Shown here one piece after another: positions 1-8,033 of a stretch of DNA of 64,000 nucleotides (position 1 is the stretch's first letter; each line of letters opens with the position of its first letter). The notes under the pieces are model-generated. The model had not been told where the DNA came from and made no database searches. It saw nothing but the letters and a program-made list of their open reading frames with translations. The stretch covers positions 1-64,000 of the forward strand of contig JAURZV010000052.1 in assembly GCA_030653175.1 (NCBI GenBank), read 5' to 3'. The translations under genes were made by a program, and so were the position numbers. The DNA comes from Methylobacter sp. Its GTDB lineage: Bacteria > Pseudomonadota > Gammaproteobacteria > Methylococcales > Methylomonadaceae.

Positions 1-207
1 GTCGGATTTAGAAATTACATTAACCTAATATATTGATTTTAAATGATATTAATTTCTTATTGTTTTTCATTAGAAAAATAATTATTAAATTATTTCAATG
101 GCTTACTAATTTTTGTAAGCTATAATCCGACAGCCTCCTAGCTGCGAAATCGGCTTACAGTATTTAGTGTAGCTATTTGCCATGAAGATATGTGCTCACA
201 TTATGGC

Positions 208-915
208 TTAGTGATGAATCAAAATAAAATAATCTTTTTTCTGTTTATCTGTAAGTGAGGAGTTGTAAACGTCAACAATATATGAGGGCGAAATGTTATC
301 GTATATTGAGCCAAATGAAGATGGTTTTGGGCTTAATGCTGCATTCAGATAATCAGCAATAGCATGAAACTTAAGTGACCCTTCTTCCGTCATGAGAATT
401 TCATGAAAAGATCTGTTGTCACCCCCACCAAATTTATCGCTGAATGTTGTTGCGTTTATATGATTACTGTTTAATATTTTGGTATAAGCATCCTTTGCTT
501 TTAAAGCACCGAATACTTTATTAGTACCACATAATTCAGATAGTGCAGTATTTTCTTTAAATATTCCAGAAACGCAGTTAGGATGAAGTACATTAATCGT
601 AAATGGACTGCAACCAGCCGCTAACCATTGATCAAGAGAGCCATCACCGGAGTTGCCTGGGGTTTTCCATGCTCCAGGAGAAAACCCAGTATGACAATTA
701 TCTCCTCCGCCGATTCGGCTAGATTGATTGCCAGAGTGCATCCCGCTCACAGTGCAGTGGTATGGGGACTCTCCCAAAACTGTTTTACTGGTCAAAGTCA
801 TAATAACCGGGGCAACTATCCCTGCTTTGGCAAACGATCGCCGTGATTTATCAATCGTTTGATTTATATTTTTATTTTTGTCTGGCTTAACAATTTCGTT
901 GCTTTTCGCGTTCAT
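208..915 (-). CDS. Tat-type exported protein of unknown function
   Basis: The 235-residue product has a long polar N-terminus, then Arg-Arg-Ser-Phe-Ala-Lys (about residues 25-30) and an apolar stretch up to about residue 48. This resembles a twin-arginine (Tat) signal, so the rest probably folds in the cytoplasm and is exported. The mature part is Gly/Ser/Asn/Cys rich at its start, with a Ser-Gly-x-x-Ser-Gly-Asn-x-Ser motif, followed by Ser-Pro-Gly-Ala-Trp-Lys near residue 80 and a Trp/Cys segment after it. I have the impression of similar proteins in other PEP-CTERM-bearing bacteria but know no function. There is no PEP-CTERM tail. It is divergent from xrtA, which suggests but does not prove a link to the cell-surface programme. 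Confidence 0.7.
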   Translation of the reverse strand: MNAKSNEIVKPDKNKNINQTIDKSRRSFAKAGIVAPVIMTLTSKTVLGESPYHCTVSGMHSGNQSSRIGGGDNCHTGFSPGAWKTPGNSGDGSLDQWLAAGCSPFTINVLHPNCVSGIFKENTALSELCGTNKVFGALKAKDAYTKILNSNHINATTFSDKFGGGDNRSFHEILMTEEGSLKFHAIADYLNAALSPKPSSFGSIYDNISPSYIVDVYNSSLTDKQKKDYFILIHH

Positions 916-1363
916 AATTTAATACCTGTATAAGTAAGTTAGGCCGCGTTCTAAGATTAACAAAAACTCCTTTTTTTGTCTACTTCAATTCTCAGTTTCA
1001 TTGCAATGGAAAATGAGTTTGAAGACGAGATTATTCCTAATAGAAAAGGCTGATAAATGGCATAATCTTCTTGATTTACTCCCATCTTACTCAGAAAACG
1101 TTCAACTTATGGTACGTAAAAACTGATTAAGCTAATGAATAACAATAACTTTATCTGCTTTTAAAAAGTAGATGTTTTTTTGCTCAGATGGGAGTAGGAG
1201 TGAGCCGATCTTCAAACATACGCGACCTGAATATCGCGCAAGCTTAAGCCAATTTTTAGCGGTCATTGTTCTCGCCAAATGTCCGACGCCCATTTTTAAC
1301 TACTATGTTAGAATTTTACTTGGCTTTTTTCACATTGATGTAAGTATGGCTAGAGAATTATTA
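916..1363. other. Intergenic region between divergent genes
   Basis: This stretch must hold the promoters of the exported-protein gene and of xrtA. The only recognisable structure is the MITE-like element in its right half. The xrtA reading frame stays open back to position 1172, inside the MITE, but the residues encoded before about 1346 do not look like an exosortase N-terminus. I saw no sigma-54-type GG-N10-GC site on either strand. Confidence 0.6.
1078..1195 (+). repeat. MITE-like element, copy 1
   Basis: A 118-bp element with inverted ends ACTCCCATCT and AGATGGGAGT, flanked by T and A so that TA borders CTCCC...GGGAG. It is nearly identical internally to the copies at 15345-15461 and 18946-19063, which lie in the opposite orientation. 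It has no coding capacity. Its right end is about 150-170 bp upstream of the xrtA start, so it may carry or displace promoter sequence for that gene. Confidence 0.8.
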
Positions 1364-2878
1364 ATGAAATCATCTGATTACTGGGTAAAAACAGCGTGGG
1401 GATTGTTTCTAATTACACTCTTATCAATATCCATTTTTTTTGATACATGGAGCTCTATTGTTGAGACTTGGTATCGTTCCAGTACCTATAATCACGGCTT
1501 TGTCATTGCTCCAATCAGTTTATGGTTATGCTGGTCGCGAAGAAGCACCTATCTGACTTTATGTCCGACAATCAGTTGGATAGCGTTAACTGCCGTAATT
1601 GCAAACGGTTTTCTTTGGCTTGTTGCGGACTTGGTTAATATTCAGGTTGTTAAACAATTTGCTGTTGTTGGGATGTTAATAAGCGGATTTTGGGTAATAT
1701 TAGGCGATCGTGTCACTTCAAGTATATTGTTTCCACTGGGTTACCTATTTTTTATGGTTCCTGTCGGGAGTGATCTTATCGCACCATTGATGGAATTTAC
1801 AGCTACATTTTCAGTGTATTTGATCCGTCTCACAGGAATTCCAGTTTTTAGGGAAGGACTTAACCTCAGCTTAACTTCCGGCAACTGGACAGTTGCTGAG
1901 GCTTGTAGTGGCATCAATTATCTAATTGCATCGATATCGCTCGGATTTGTATACGCTTACATTACTTTTTCCAGTTATTGGAAAAGGGCATTGTTTGTGT
2001 TGCTGGCTATTATTGTGCCTGTCTTGGCCAATGGTATTCGCGCCTTTTTAATTGTAATGCTAGGGCACTTTAGTAATATGACATTGGCCGTGGGTGTTGA
2101 TCATATCATTTACGGCGCATTATTTTTTGGCTTGGTAATGATGCTATTGTTTTATCTGAGCTCTTTTTGGAAAGATCCACCAATATGCCAAACACAAGAT
2201 TTATCAAGATCTAAGCAAGGAACGATAACAACGTTTGCTAATCAAGCGTTTTTTTCGGCATTATTTTTAGTTGGTTTTTTAAATTTGATCTGGCCTGTAG
2301 GTTCTGTTTGGTTATCTAAGGCGCAACAAGTACCTGAAAATAATGGATTGGGTCAGAAGATCGCTTTCAGTGGAAAGGGTTGGGAGTCTGTGCAAGATCC
2401 ACAATGGGGATGGTCGCCTCATTTTAATGGGGTTAGTGCGGATTCGATGATGTATTTTTCCAATGGTCAGGCTATTTTCGGTATCTATAGAGCCAGCTTT
2501 GGGCGGGAATCACAAGAAGAGGCGGAACTCGTCAATTCACAGAATGTGCTGGTGACATCGGTGCAGCATAACGCATGGAAAACAGTTCAAACCAGCACTG
2601 TTCAGTTGATGGAGTATGATGGTAAACCGCTGTTGGTTGAGCAGGCGGTACTTGGCGGAAGCGAAAGAAATTTAGTTGTTTTGCGCTGGTATCAAATTGG
2701 TGCACACAATACAGCTGATCCTTATCGAGCTAAATGGCTGCAATTAATTAAACGTTTATCGAAAGATTCATCATCTGAATTACAGATTATTTTGTTGGTT
2801 GAAGCCCCGCGTGATGACTATCAGCAAGCGCAATTATTTTTAAAAAAGATTGCACAAAGCTGGCTTGCTGTTAAGTAG
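1364..2878 (+). CDS. xrtA: Exosortase A fused to EpsI-type domain (XrtA)
   Basis: Multi-spanning inner-membrane transpeptidase predicted to cleave the PEP-CTERM tail of exported proteins and hand them to the surface or EPS. The N-terminal two-thirds has about eight hydrophobic segments and the exosortase signature: Cys in Glu-Ala-Cys-Ser-Gly (residue 181 from this start), Arg in Asn-Gly-Ile-Arg-Ala-Phe (226) and His in Asp-His-Ile-Ile-Tyr-Gly (247), the presumed catalytic triad. The soluble C-terminal part, from about residue 310, matches the EpsI/DUF3485 domain fused to XrtA enzymes. I chose ATG 1364 because GAGAA lies six bases upstream; ATG 1346 is an alternative, and the longer open frame to 1172 starts inside a MITE and is unlikely. 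The gene is about 24 kb from the rest of the EPS locus. Confidence 0.88.
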   Translation: MKSSDYWVKTAWGLFLITLLSISIFFDTWSSIVETWYRSSTYNHGFVIAPISLWLCWSRRSTYLTLCPTISWIALTAVIANGFLWLVADLVNIQVVKQFAVVGMLISGFWVILGDRVTSSILFPLGYLFFMVPVGSDLIAPLMEFTATFSVYLIRLTGIPVFREGLNLSLTSGNWTVAEACSGINYLIASISLGFVYAYITFSSYWKRALFVLLAIIVPVLANGIRAFLIVMLGHFSNMTLAVGVDHIIYGALFFGLVMMLLFYLSSFWKDPPICQTQDLSRSKQGTITTFANQAFFSALFLVGFLNLIWPVGSVWLSKAQQVPENNGLGQKIAFSGKGWESVQDPQWGWSPHFNGVSADSMMYFSNGQAIFGIYRASFGRESQEEAELVNSQNVLVTSVQHNAWKTVQTSTVQLMEYDGKPLLVEQAVLGGSERNLVVLRWYQIGAHNTADPYRAKWLQLIKRLSKDSSSELQIILLVEAPRDDYQQAQLFLKKIAQSWLAVK

Positions 2879-2967
2879 GCATGCTTTATATTTCCTGATT
2901 AGCAAGATGTTTCAGCCGGGTGTGATTAAAAGTGCTGGGAATTCATAGCAACATGATGCAGCCGAGT

Positions 2968-3070
2968 AGGGCGTGCCGCGCGCGCCGCGCGCGCCTTCTT
3001 CGCAGCCAGGAATTAAATCGAGTAGAGACGCAATATTGCGAACTCCCTTCTGGCGCGCGCAGCACGCCCT
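2968..3070. repeat. GC-rich inverted repeat upstream of group II intron
   Basis: Arms 2968-2986 and 3052-3070 are complementary over 19 bases with one mismatch and are very rich in CG dinucleotides. The roughly 65-base loop holds further GC-rich sequence. The right arm ends two bases before the GTGTG that opens the group II intron. Such stem-loops are the typical insertion landmark of bacterial class C group II introns. It could also act as a terminator for xrtA, although no T-tract follows. Confidence 0.65.
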
Positions 3071-3071
3071 A

Positions 3072-3720
3072 GTGTGCCCAGCATGGGCTAAAACTTGTTA
3101 TCTGAAAGGAGATAACCGGAAGTAGTAACGACAACCGTAGTGAAACTGCAAGGGGGAAACCGCGAGGTCAGCCTGAAAGAAGCGGATAGCAAAAGCACGA
3201 CCGTAGGAACACGAACAAGCAGAGAGGCAGGGTGTGGGCGATGAGCATGCTAGGAAATGCGAAATCCAACCGTTACCGAAAGACACATCAAGTAGAGCTT
3301 GGCGGCACGGGCAGAAAGTTTTAGCACCTTACCTGGGGAGATCTCCGGTATGAGAGTATTGGAGAAGTCAGCAGAGGCCGTAGTAGCGAGGAAGTCCCCG
3401 GTAATGGGGATGGAGCAAAGGGCCGAAGGAACAGAAATGCGACTAAACAGCTTTCAATGGGGAGCGCGTAGTCATCTGAAACCGAAAGGAGCGGCAACTG
3501 CGGCAGCTTCCTGACGGGTAGTTATTGGAAACGCCTGGTGGATACGGGGCGAAGCCGAAACTATAGATGGCAAGCTCAACATTAAGGGCTCTAAAGTAAG
3601 ATGCGTTGACAGAGAGGAAAACTCTGGGCGGTGAAAACCGTTGGTTCCAACCGCCGGATGCGAAAAACCGCATGTCCGGTGGTGTGGGAGAGGTAACGGG
3701 CGCAATCCCGTTACCCCGAC
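3072..3720 (+). mobile_element. Group II intron without an encoded reverse transcriptase
   Basis: The 5' end is GTGTGCCCAGCATGGGC, a typical group II start (GUGYG). Purine-rich domain I-like sequence follows (AAACCGCGAGGTCAG, GAAGTCAGCAGAGG and similar). Near the 3' end is a domain V-like hairpin (about 3652-3690; CCGGATGCG pairing with CGCATGTCCGG around a short loop) and a domain VI-like hairpin (GGTAACGGG/CCCGTTACC, 3693-3716). The total is about 650 bp, and no frame encodes a reverse transcriptase, which normally needs more than 1.2 kb inside domain IV. It is either an ORF-less intron that relies on a protein supplied elsewhere or a deletion derivative. The exact 3' boundary is uncertain by a few bases. 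Confidence 0.75.
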
Positions 3721-3954
3721 CCGATCGTTAAATATTGCCATCCATGCAGGTATGACGGTGTTGACTGAGGTTCCTTGCTAATCAGGTTATATTTTATGCG
3801 TCCCTAATAAAAGCCCGTGCTATTTTATTAAGTGATACTGGACTTAAATAGCCGTTCAAAAGTTATTTAACATTTTCAGGTAGATTTTAGTTCAGGCAAA
3901 ATAGCACACGAACATTTTTAAGGTCTTGAAAAGATCCATAGGAAAAGCGAAACA

Positions 3955-4347
3955 TTACCGCTCACAAGGAACAAGCTCATATTGTCGCCGGTCGCCAACA
4001 CGTTGATCAATAATGTCTTGGGGGGCATCGTGAGAAGCTTTTCTTGGATCGTTTTGTTCAGATCTGATGTGGTATTCTCTAACAGTTATACGTCTACCAT
4101 TTACAGCTTTTCTATCAAGCTGTTTAATGACCAGAGATGCAACGTCATCGGGCATTATTGTAACTACGCCATGAGCATTGAGCATGTTTTTTTCCTTGTC
4201 TAATAAATTGAGCAGCGTTATATCAACAATAGTTCCTGGAAGATGAAAAAATCGATAAAAAGGACTGCACTTAATAGCAGGTTTAATGACCTCAACCAAA
4301 TCTGATTTTTGGGTGGTCGGTGGAATATTTTTAAAAAAAACAAGCAT
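3955..4347 (-). CDS. RRM-domain RNA-binding protein
   Basis: A 130-residue protein whose first 90 residues look like one RNA-recognition motif. Leu-Val-Phe-Phe-Lys-Asn-Ile-Pro at the N-terminus fits the RNP2 strand, Asn-Ala-His-Gly-Val-Val-Thr-Ile near residues 58-65 fits the RNP1 strand, and a final strand ends Arg-Arg-Ile-Thr-Val-Arg-Glu-Tyr. The tail is charged and Arg/Asp rich (Gly-Asp-Arg-Arg), a plausible extra RNA contact. Single-RRM proteins in bacteria are probably post-transcriptional regulators, but no specific target is indicated. AAGG sits nine bases before the start. It lies just downstream of the 35-codon ORF on the same strand, probably on one transcript. Confidence 0.65.
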   Translation of the reverse strand: MLVFFKNIPPTTQKSDLVEVIKPAIKCSPFYRFFHLPGTIVDITLLNLLDKEKNMLNAHGVVTIMPDDVASLVIKQLDRKAVNGRRITVREYHIRSEQNDPRKASHDAPQDIIDQRVGDRRQYELVPCER

Positions 4348-4358
4348 ATATAAAAGCC

Positions 4359-4466
4359 TTATAATATAAAGTGAACCATATGTTTAAAATAATGGTTCTT
4401 TACTTGCTTTCCTTTGGTAGAAAGAACATCAAGTTTTTGAAAGCCAACAACCTTTTTATTATTCAT
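4359..4466 (-). CDS. Possible 35-residue small protein or leader peptide
   Basis: A short frame starting Met-Asn-Asn-Lys-Lys-Val-Val-Gly-Phe and ending Val-His-Phe-Ile-Leu-Leu. It is notable for a near-perfect ribosome-binding site (AGGGAGT four bases before ATG) and for ending 11 bases before the RRM gene, whose own ribosome-binding site immediately follows this stop codon. That arrangement suggests translational coupling or a regulatory leader. The product is basic (Lys/His rich) with no signal peptide. I do not recognise it; it could be spurious. Confidence 0.4.
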   Translation of the reverse strand: MNNKKVVGFQKLDVLSTKGKQVKNHYFKHMVHFIL

Positions 4467-5144
4467 TTTTACTCCCTTTGTTTTTATTGTTTGCGTGGGA
4501 CAATATTCATATAATTTGAAATGCAAATATTTAAGAGGATAGGTGCTACTCCCATCTTACTTTGAAAACGTACAACTTTAAAAACAACGAAGCATCATGT
4601 GAATCAATGGATGCGACCTTTAAAAGGTATACGATTTTTCACTCAGACGGGAGTAATAGCGTTATTAGTGTTTGTGGTAAGTTTTCAGCATTATTTGAAC
4701 CAAAAAATAATTTATATTAATTTACAAGGTATTGTGATGATATGGCATGTATTTGATCGCTAAAAGTATTTAATTGTGTAAAAAAAGCTGACAATTTGTG
4801 CGAATGTAATGTTTTTTATTAGTGCCCTCATTACTGAGATTTTCTCCGCAGAGATTCAAGCGAATTAAAACGGGGCTTGGAAACAGGGTATTAATTACTG
4901 TTATTTTGGATATTTACGAGAACTAAATGAACAGTCTTATAGACTACTTTTCACCCCCTTTGAATATCTCTATGTTTGAACGTAAGAAATTACATAGTGT
5001 CTGAAAGGTAATCCATATTAATTTTTTCTCACAGATTATTTATCATGTTGAGCTATGCTATACCATTAAAACTGCTTCAATTTTCCAGTTGATGCTAACA
5101 ATTAAAGTTTGACTAACAGGTTTATCACAAGCAGGATTGTATTA
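4467..5144. other. Long intergenic region upstream of the DevBCA exporter
   Basis: It holds one MITE-like copy (4548-4654) and is otherwise AT-rich with no convincing gene on either strand. It should contain divergent promoters for the RRM transcript and the exporter operon. I found no convincing sigma-54 site, riboswitch or terminator. Confidence 0.5.
4548..4654 (+). repeat. MITE-like element, copy 4 (shorter subtype)
   Basis: A 107-bp element with ends ACTCCCATCT and AGACGGGAGT, flanked by T and A. The first 30 bases resemble copy 1, and the right end (ACGATTTTTCACTCAG) is shared with the copy at 27764-27866. The centre differs from copies 1-3, so this copy and the one at 27764 form a second subtype. 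Confidence 0.75.
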
Positions 5145-6086
5145 ATGTATTTTCGTAAGCTTAGCGCTCTTCAGTTAATTATTTTTCTTAGTCTAAATAT
5201 TGTTGTCGATTTGACAAGTTTTGCCTCGACAGAGCAAGTTACGGAGACGAAGCCGAATGGTTCAAAAATGCCCGGCGATCAGCTTATGGGTGTGGGCGCT
5301 CTAGGACGGATCGAGCCTCGTAGCCGGGTTATTCGCGTCTCTCATAATGCAGGTGCTGAAGGGGCTAATTTACAGAAACTTTTTTTTCAGGAAGGTGATC
5401 TGGTCAAAAATGAAGACGCGCTAGGTTTATTGGCCGATCATAATAAAAGGCAAGCGGATATTGAAGTCGCAAAAGCTAATGTGAAGGTGCTTGAGGCAAA
5501 ACTAGCCGTTGAAAAAATTACCCATGCCTATGACGAGAAAGAGCATGCCCGTTATCAATCGCTTATTAAAACAGCTACAGCCAGTGTTTCAATGGCCGAT
5601 CAAAAACGTCTGGCTTTCCAACGATCGCAAGCAATAATAATTCAATTGCAAGCGGAAATCGCAAGCGCTAAGGCCGACCAACAGGTAGCGGAAGAAAATC
5701 TAGCTAAAACCGTCATCAAAGCGCCTATTGCCGGCACTATTATCAAAATACAGGCCCGGCCGGGTGAAAGAATTACAGACAAGGGATTATTGGAAATGGC
5801 TGATTTGACTCAGCTTGATGTCGTGGCGGAAGTCTATGAAGTAGATTTGCCTAAAGTCCACGTCGGTCAAACAGCGGAAATTCAATTGGTGGGTTATCCA
5901 GTCCCTTATAAGGCTCAAGTGCGGGAACTTGGCTTTCAGGTCAGAAAAAATGACCTAAACGATACCGATCCGCTGGCTGACAAAGACAACAGGATTATCG
6001 AAGTACGACTGACCCTGGAAGATAAAGCAGTTACCGATTTACAACACCAGATTTACCGGCAGGTCCAGACACGGATACTGCCATGA
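5145..6086 (+). CDS. devB: DevB-type membrane fusion protein of ABC exporter
   Basis: A periplasmic adaptor of the HlyD family. An N-terminal signal or anchor (about residues 5-27) precedes a short barrel/lipoyl segment containing Gly-Ala-Leu-Gly-Arg-Ile-Glu-Pro, typical of the DevB/heterocyst exporter subfamily. A coiled-coil hairpin rich in Ala/Lys/Gln/Glu follows (about 95-195), then the second lipoyl half with Lys-Ala-Pro-Ile-Ala-Gly-Thr-Ile and a beta domain. AGGA eight bases before ATG 5145 supports this start over TTG 5109. The stop overlaps the next start (ATGA), so devB-devC-devA form one operon. At about 313 residues it is somewhat short for the family. Confidence 0.82.
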   Translation: MYFRKLSALQLIIFLSLNIVVDLTSFASTEQVTETKPNGSKMPGDQLMGVGALGRIEPRSRVIRVSHNAGAEGANLQKLFFQEGDLVKNEDALGLLADHNKRQADIEVAKANVKVLEAKLAVEKITHAYDEKEHARYQSLIKTATASVSMADQKRLAFQRSQAIIIQLQAEIASAKADQQVAEENLAKTVIKAPIAGTIIKIQARPGERITDKGLLEMADLTQLDVVAEVYEVDLPKVHVGQTAEIQLVGYPVPYKAQVRELGFQVRKNDLNDTDPLADKDNRIIEVRLTLEDKAVTDLQHQIYRQVQTRILP

Positions 6087-7252
6087 GTCTGATTACCGCG
6101 TTTTCGTTTCCTGCGCGTCTGGCTTGGCGACAGTTGCTTCATGATCGCACCAAACTCATTGCGGCGATATGCGGAGTATTGTTTGCTACAGTGTTAGTAT
6201 TCATGCAGCTGGGTTTTAAAGATGCACTTTATGCCGGTGCCTCTTACGCACCAATGAAACTGGACGGTGATTTATTCATTATGCACAAACAAACCGAAGC
6301 CATGTGGCGTTCGGTGCTATTTGACCGTAGCGAACTGATGCGTGCTCTCGGTCATCCTGAAGTAGTTTCCGCCTATCCTATGTATATAGGATTGACTCCA
6401 TTCAAGGTTACAGACACGCGAATTAAAAGAACCTTGATGGTCTACGGATATGATCCGGATGCTAATCTTATGGATATCAAGGAAATCCAGGCTAAGCACG
6501 AACTGCTTCGTCAACAAGACACGATAATGTTTGATGAGTCCTCCCGGCCTGAATTCGGTCCTATGCGACAATTAATGTCCGAGGGCAAAGACCTCAACGA
6601 AATTAATGATCATAAGGTTAAAACAGTAGGGCTTTTTCGCTTGGGCATATCTTTTTCGGCTGACGCTAATGTGGTCACCAGTGATTTGAATTTTTTACGG
6701 ATTTTCCGTGGCCGTAGTCCTGACCAAATCGACATGGGCATTATAAAGCTGTTACCGGGCGCCAATGCAGAGAAAGTCAAAGCAGAGCTTATTGCCAAGC
6801 TTAATGAAAATATCGTTTTGTTTACCGCTGACCAATTAATCGAATTTGAAAAAGTTTATTGGCAAATTAAAACGCCTATCGGCTTTGTCTTCGGTTTTGG
6901 GATGATTATGGGATTGATAGTGGGTATGGTCATCGTTTACCAGATTCTCTTTACCGACATCACCAATCATCTGAATGAGTTTGCCACTTTAAAAGCCATG
7001 GGTTACAAGAACAGCTATTTTGTCAAAGTCGTTTTTGCATCCGCATTTCTTTTGGCTATTTTAGGCTTTATACCGGGTTTTATCTTGTCATTGGGCCTTT
7101 ATCGTCTGGCTGAGGGACAAATTTTTATGCCGATGCCTATGACCTTAAATAAAATTATTACCATTTTTTTATTTATTTTAACCATGTGTGCAACAGCCGG
7201 ACTGCTTGCCATGCGTAAACTTAAAGCGGCCAATCCGGCAGATATGTTCTGA
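6083..7252 (+). CDS. devC: DevC-type ABC transporter permease
   Basis: A MacB/FtsX-like permease of 389 residues: one N-terminal membrane segment (about 28-45), a large periplasmic domain, and three C-terminal segments (about 270-295, 312-342, 355-380). The segment Glu-Phe-Ala-Thr-Leu-Lys-Ala-Met-Gly-Tyr before the third membrane segment is the coupling region conserved in DevC proteins. It overlaps devB and devA by 4 and 1 bases. DevBCA with TolC exports heterocyst glycolipids in cyanobacteria; the substrate here is unknown. Confidence 0.85.
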   Translation: MSLITAFSFPARLAWRQLLHDRTKLIAAICGVLFATVLVFMQLGFKDALYAGASYAPMKLDGDLFIMHKQTEAMWRSVLFDRSELMRALGHPEVVSAYPMYIGLTPFKVTDTRIKRTLMVYGYDPDANLMDIKEIQAKHELLRQQDTIMFDESSRPEFGPMRQLMSEGKDLNEINDHKVKTVGLFRLGISFSADANVVTSDLNFLRIFRGRSPDQIDMGIIKLLPGANAEKVKAELIAKLNENIVLFTADQLIEFEKVYWQIKTPIGFVFGFGMIMGLIVGMVIVYQILFTDITNHLNEFATLKAMGYKNSYFVKVVFASAFLLAILGFIPGFILSLGLYRLAEGQIFMPMPMTLNKIITIFLFILTMCATAGLLAMRKLKAANPADMF

Positions 7253-7926
7253 TGGCAGCTATGATTAATGTACAGAATCTGGATTTCAGTTACGGCAGCG
7301 GGGAGTTGAAAAATCAGGTATTAAAAAAGGTAAGCCTCACTATAGATGCAGGTGAGGTCGTTATTATGACCGGGCCTTCGGGTTCGGGGAAAACCACCTT
7401 GCTGACCATCATTGGCGGATTGCGCCAGGCTGAAGTAGGCAGTGTCTCAGTATTAGACAAGCAACTTGTCGACAGTATAGAGCGCATCAAAGTGCAGGTA
7501 CGCCAGCAAATAGGCTATATTTTCCAGCAACATAACCTGCTTAAATCCTTAACTGCGGTGCAAAATGTCAGCATGACGCTTGAAATGCATAACGGCCTAA
7601 ATGAACAAGAACGGCTTAAGCGTTCGGCCGAGATGCTTTCCGCTGTGGGCTTGGCAGACCGGCTGCATTATAAACCTGAGCAGCTTTCAGGCGGACAGCG
7701 CCAACGCGTATCGATTGCGCGCGCTTTGGTAGGTAACCCAAAAATCATACTTGCGGACGAACCTACCGCATCGCTGGATAAGCAAAGCGGCCATGATGCT
7801 GTGAGCATCCTAAAAAAGCTGGCCAGGGAATCAAGCACGACCATATTGCTGGTGACTCATGACTACCGAATTCTCGATGTCGCCGATCGCATAGTAGAGC
7901 TGGAAGATGGCATTATCAAAAACTGA
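7252..7926 (+). CDS. devA: DevA-type ABC transporter ATP-binding protein
   Basis: An ABC ATPase of 224 residues with Walker A Gly-Pro-Ser-Gly-Ser-Gly-Lys-Thr-Thr (41-49), Q-loop Phe-Gln-Gln-His-Asn (91-95), signature Leu-Ser-Gly-Gly-Gln-Arg-Gln-Arg (145-152), Walker B Ile-Ile-Leu-Ala-Asp-Glu-Pro (165-171) and the switch His in Val-Thr-His-Asp. It powers the DevC permease. ATG 7252 overlaps the devC stop; ATG 7261 is an internal alternative. All motifs needed for ATP hydrolysis are intact. Confidence 0.9.
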   Translation: MAAMINVQNLDFSYGSGELKNQVLKKVSLTIDAGEVVIMTGPSGSGKTTLLTIIGGLRQAEVGSVSVLDKQLVDSIERIKVQVRQQIGYIFQQHNLLKSLTAVQNVSMTLEMHNGLNEQERLKRSAEMLSAVGLADRLHYKPEQLSGGQRQRVSIARALVGNPKIILADEPTASLDKQSGHDAVSILKKLARESSTTILLVTHDYRILDVADRIVELEDGIIKN

Positions 7927-8033
7927 AGATTTTAACAGCCTGATTGTGATGTTTAAGGTGATATCCATTAATAAATATTCCATCGGTAAAACTGATAACA
8001 CACAAGTCCTAATCTCATACACGAGTATGCTTT

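Noticed and set aside
80-125. Weak hairpin GCTTAC/GTAAGC downstream of the 208 gene
   Set aside because: Six-base stem with no T-tract in the right direction; not a convincing terminator.
3299-3741. Several 60-90 codon frames inside the group II intron on both strands
   Set aside because: They lie in structured intron RNA sequence and lack protein-like features or reverse transcriptase motifs.
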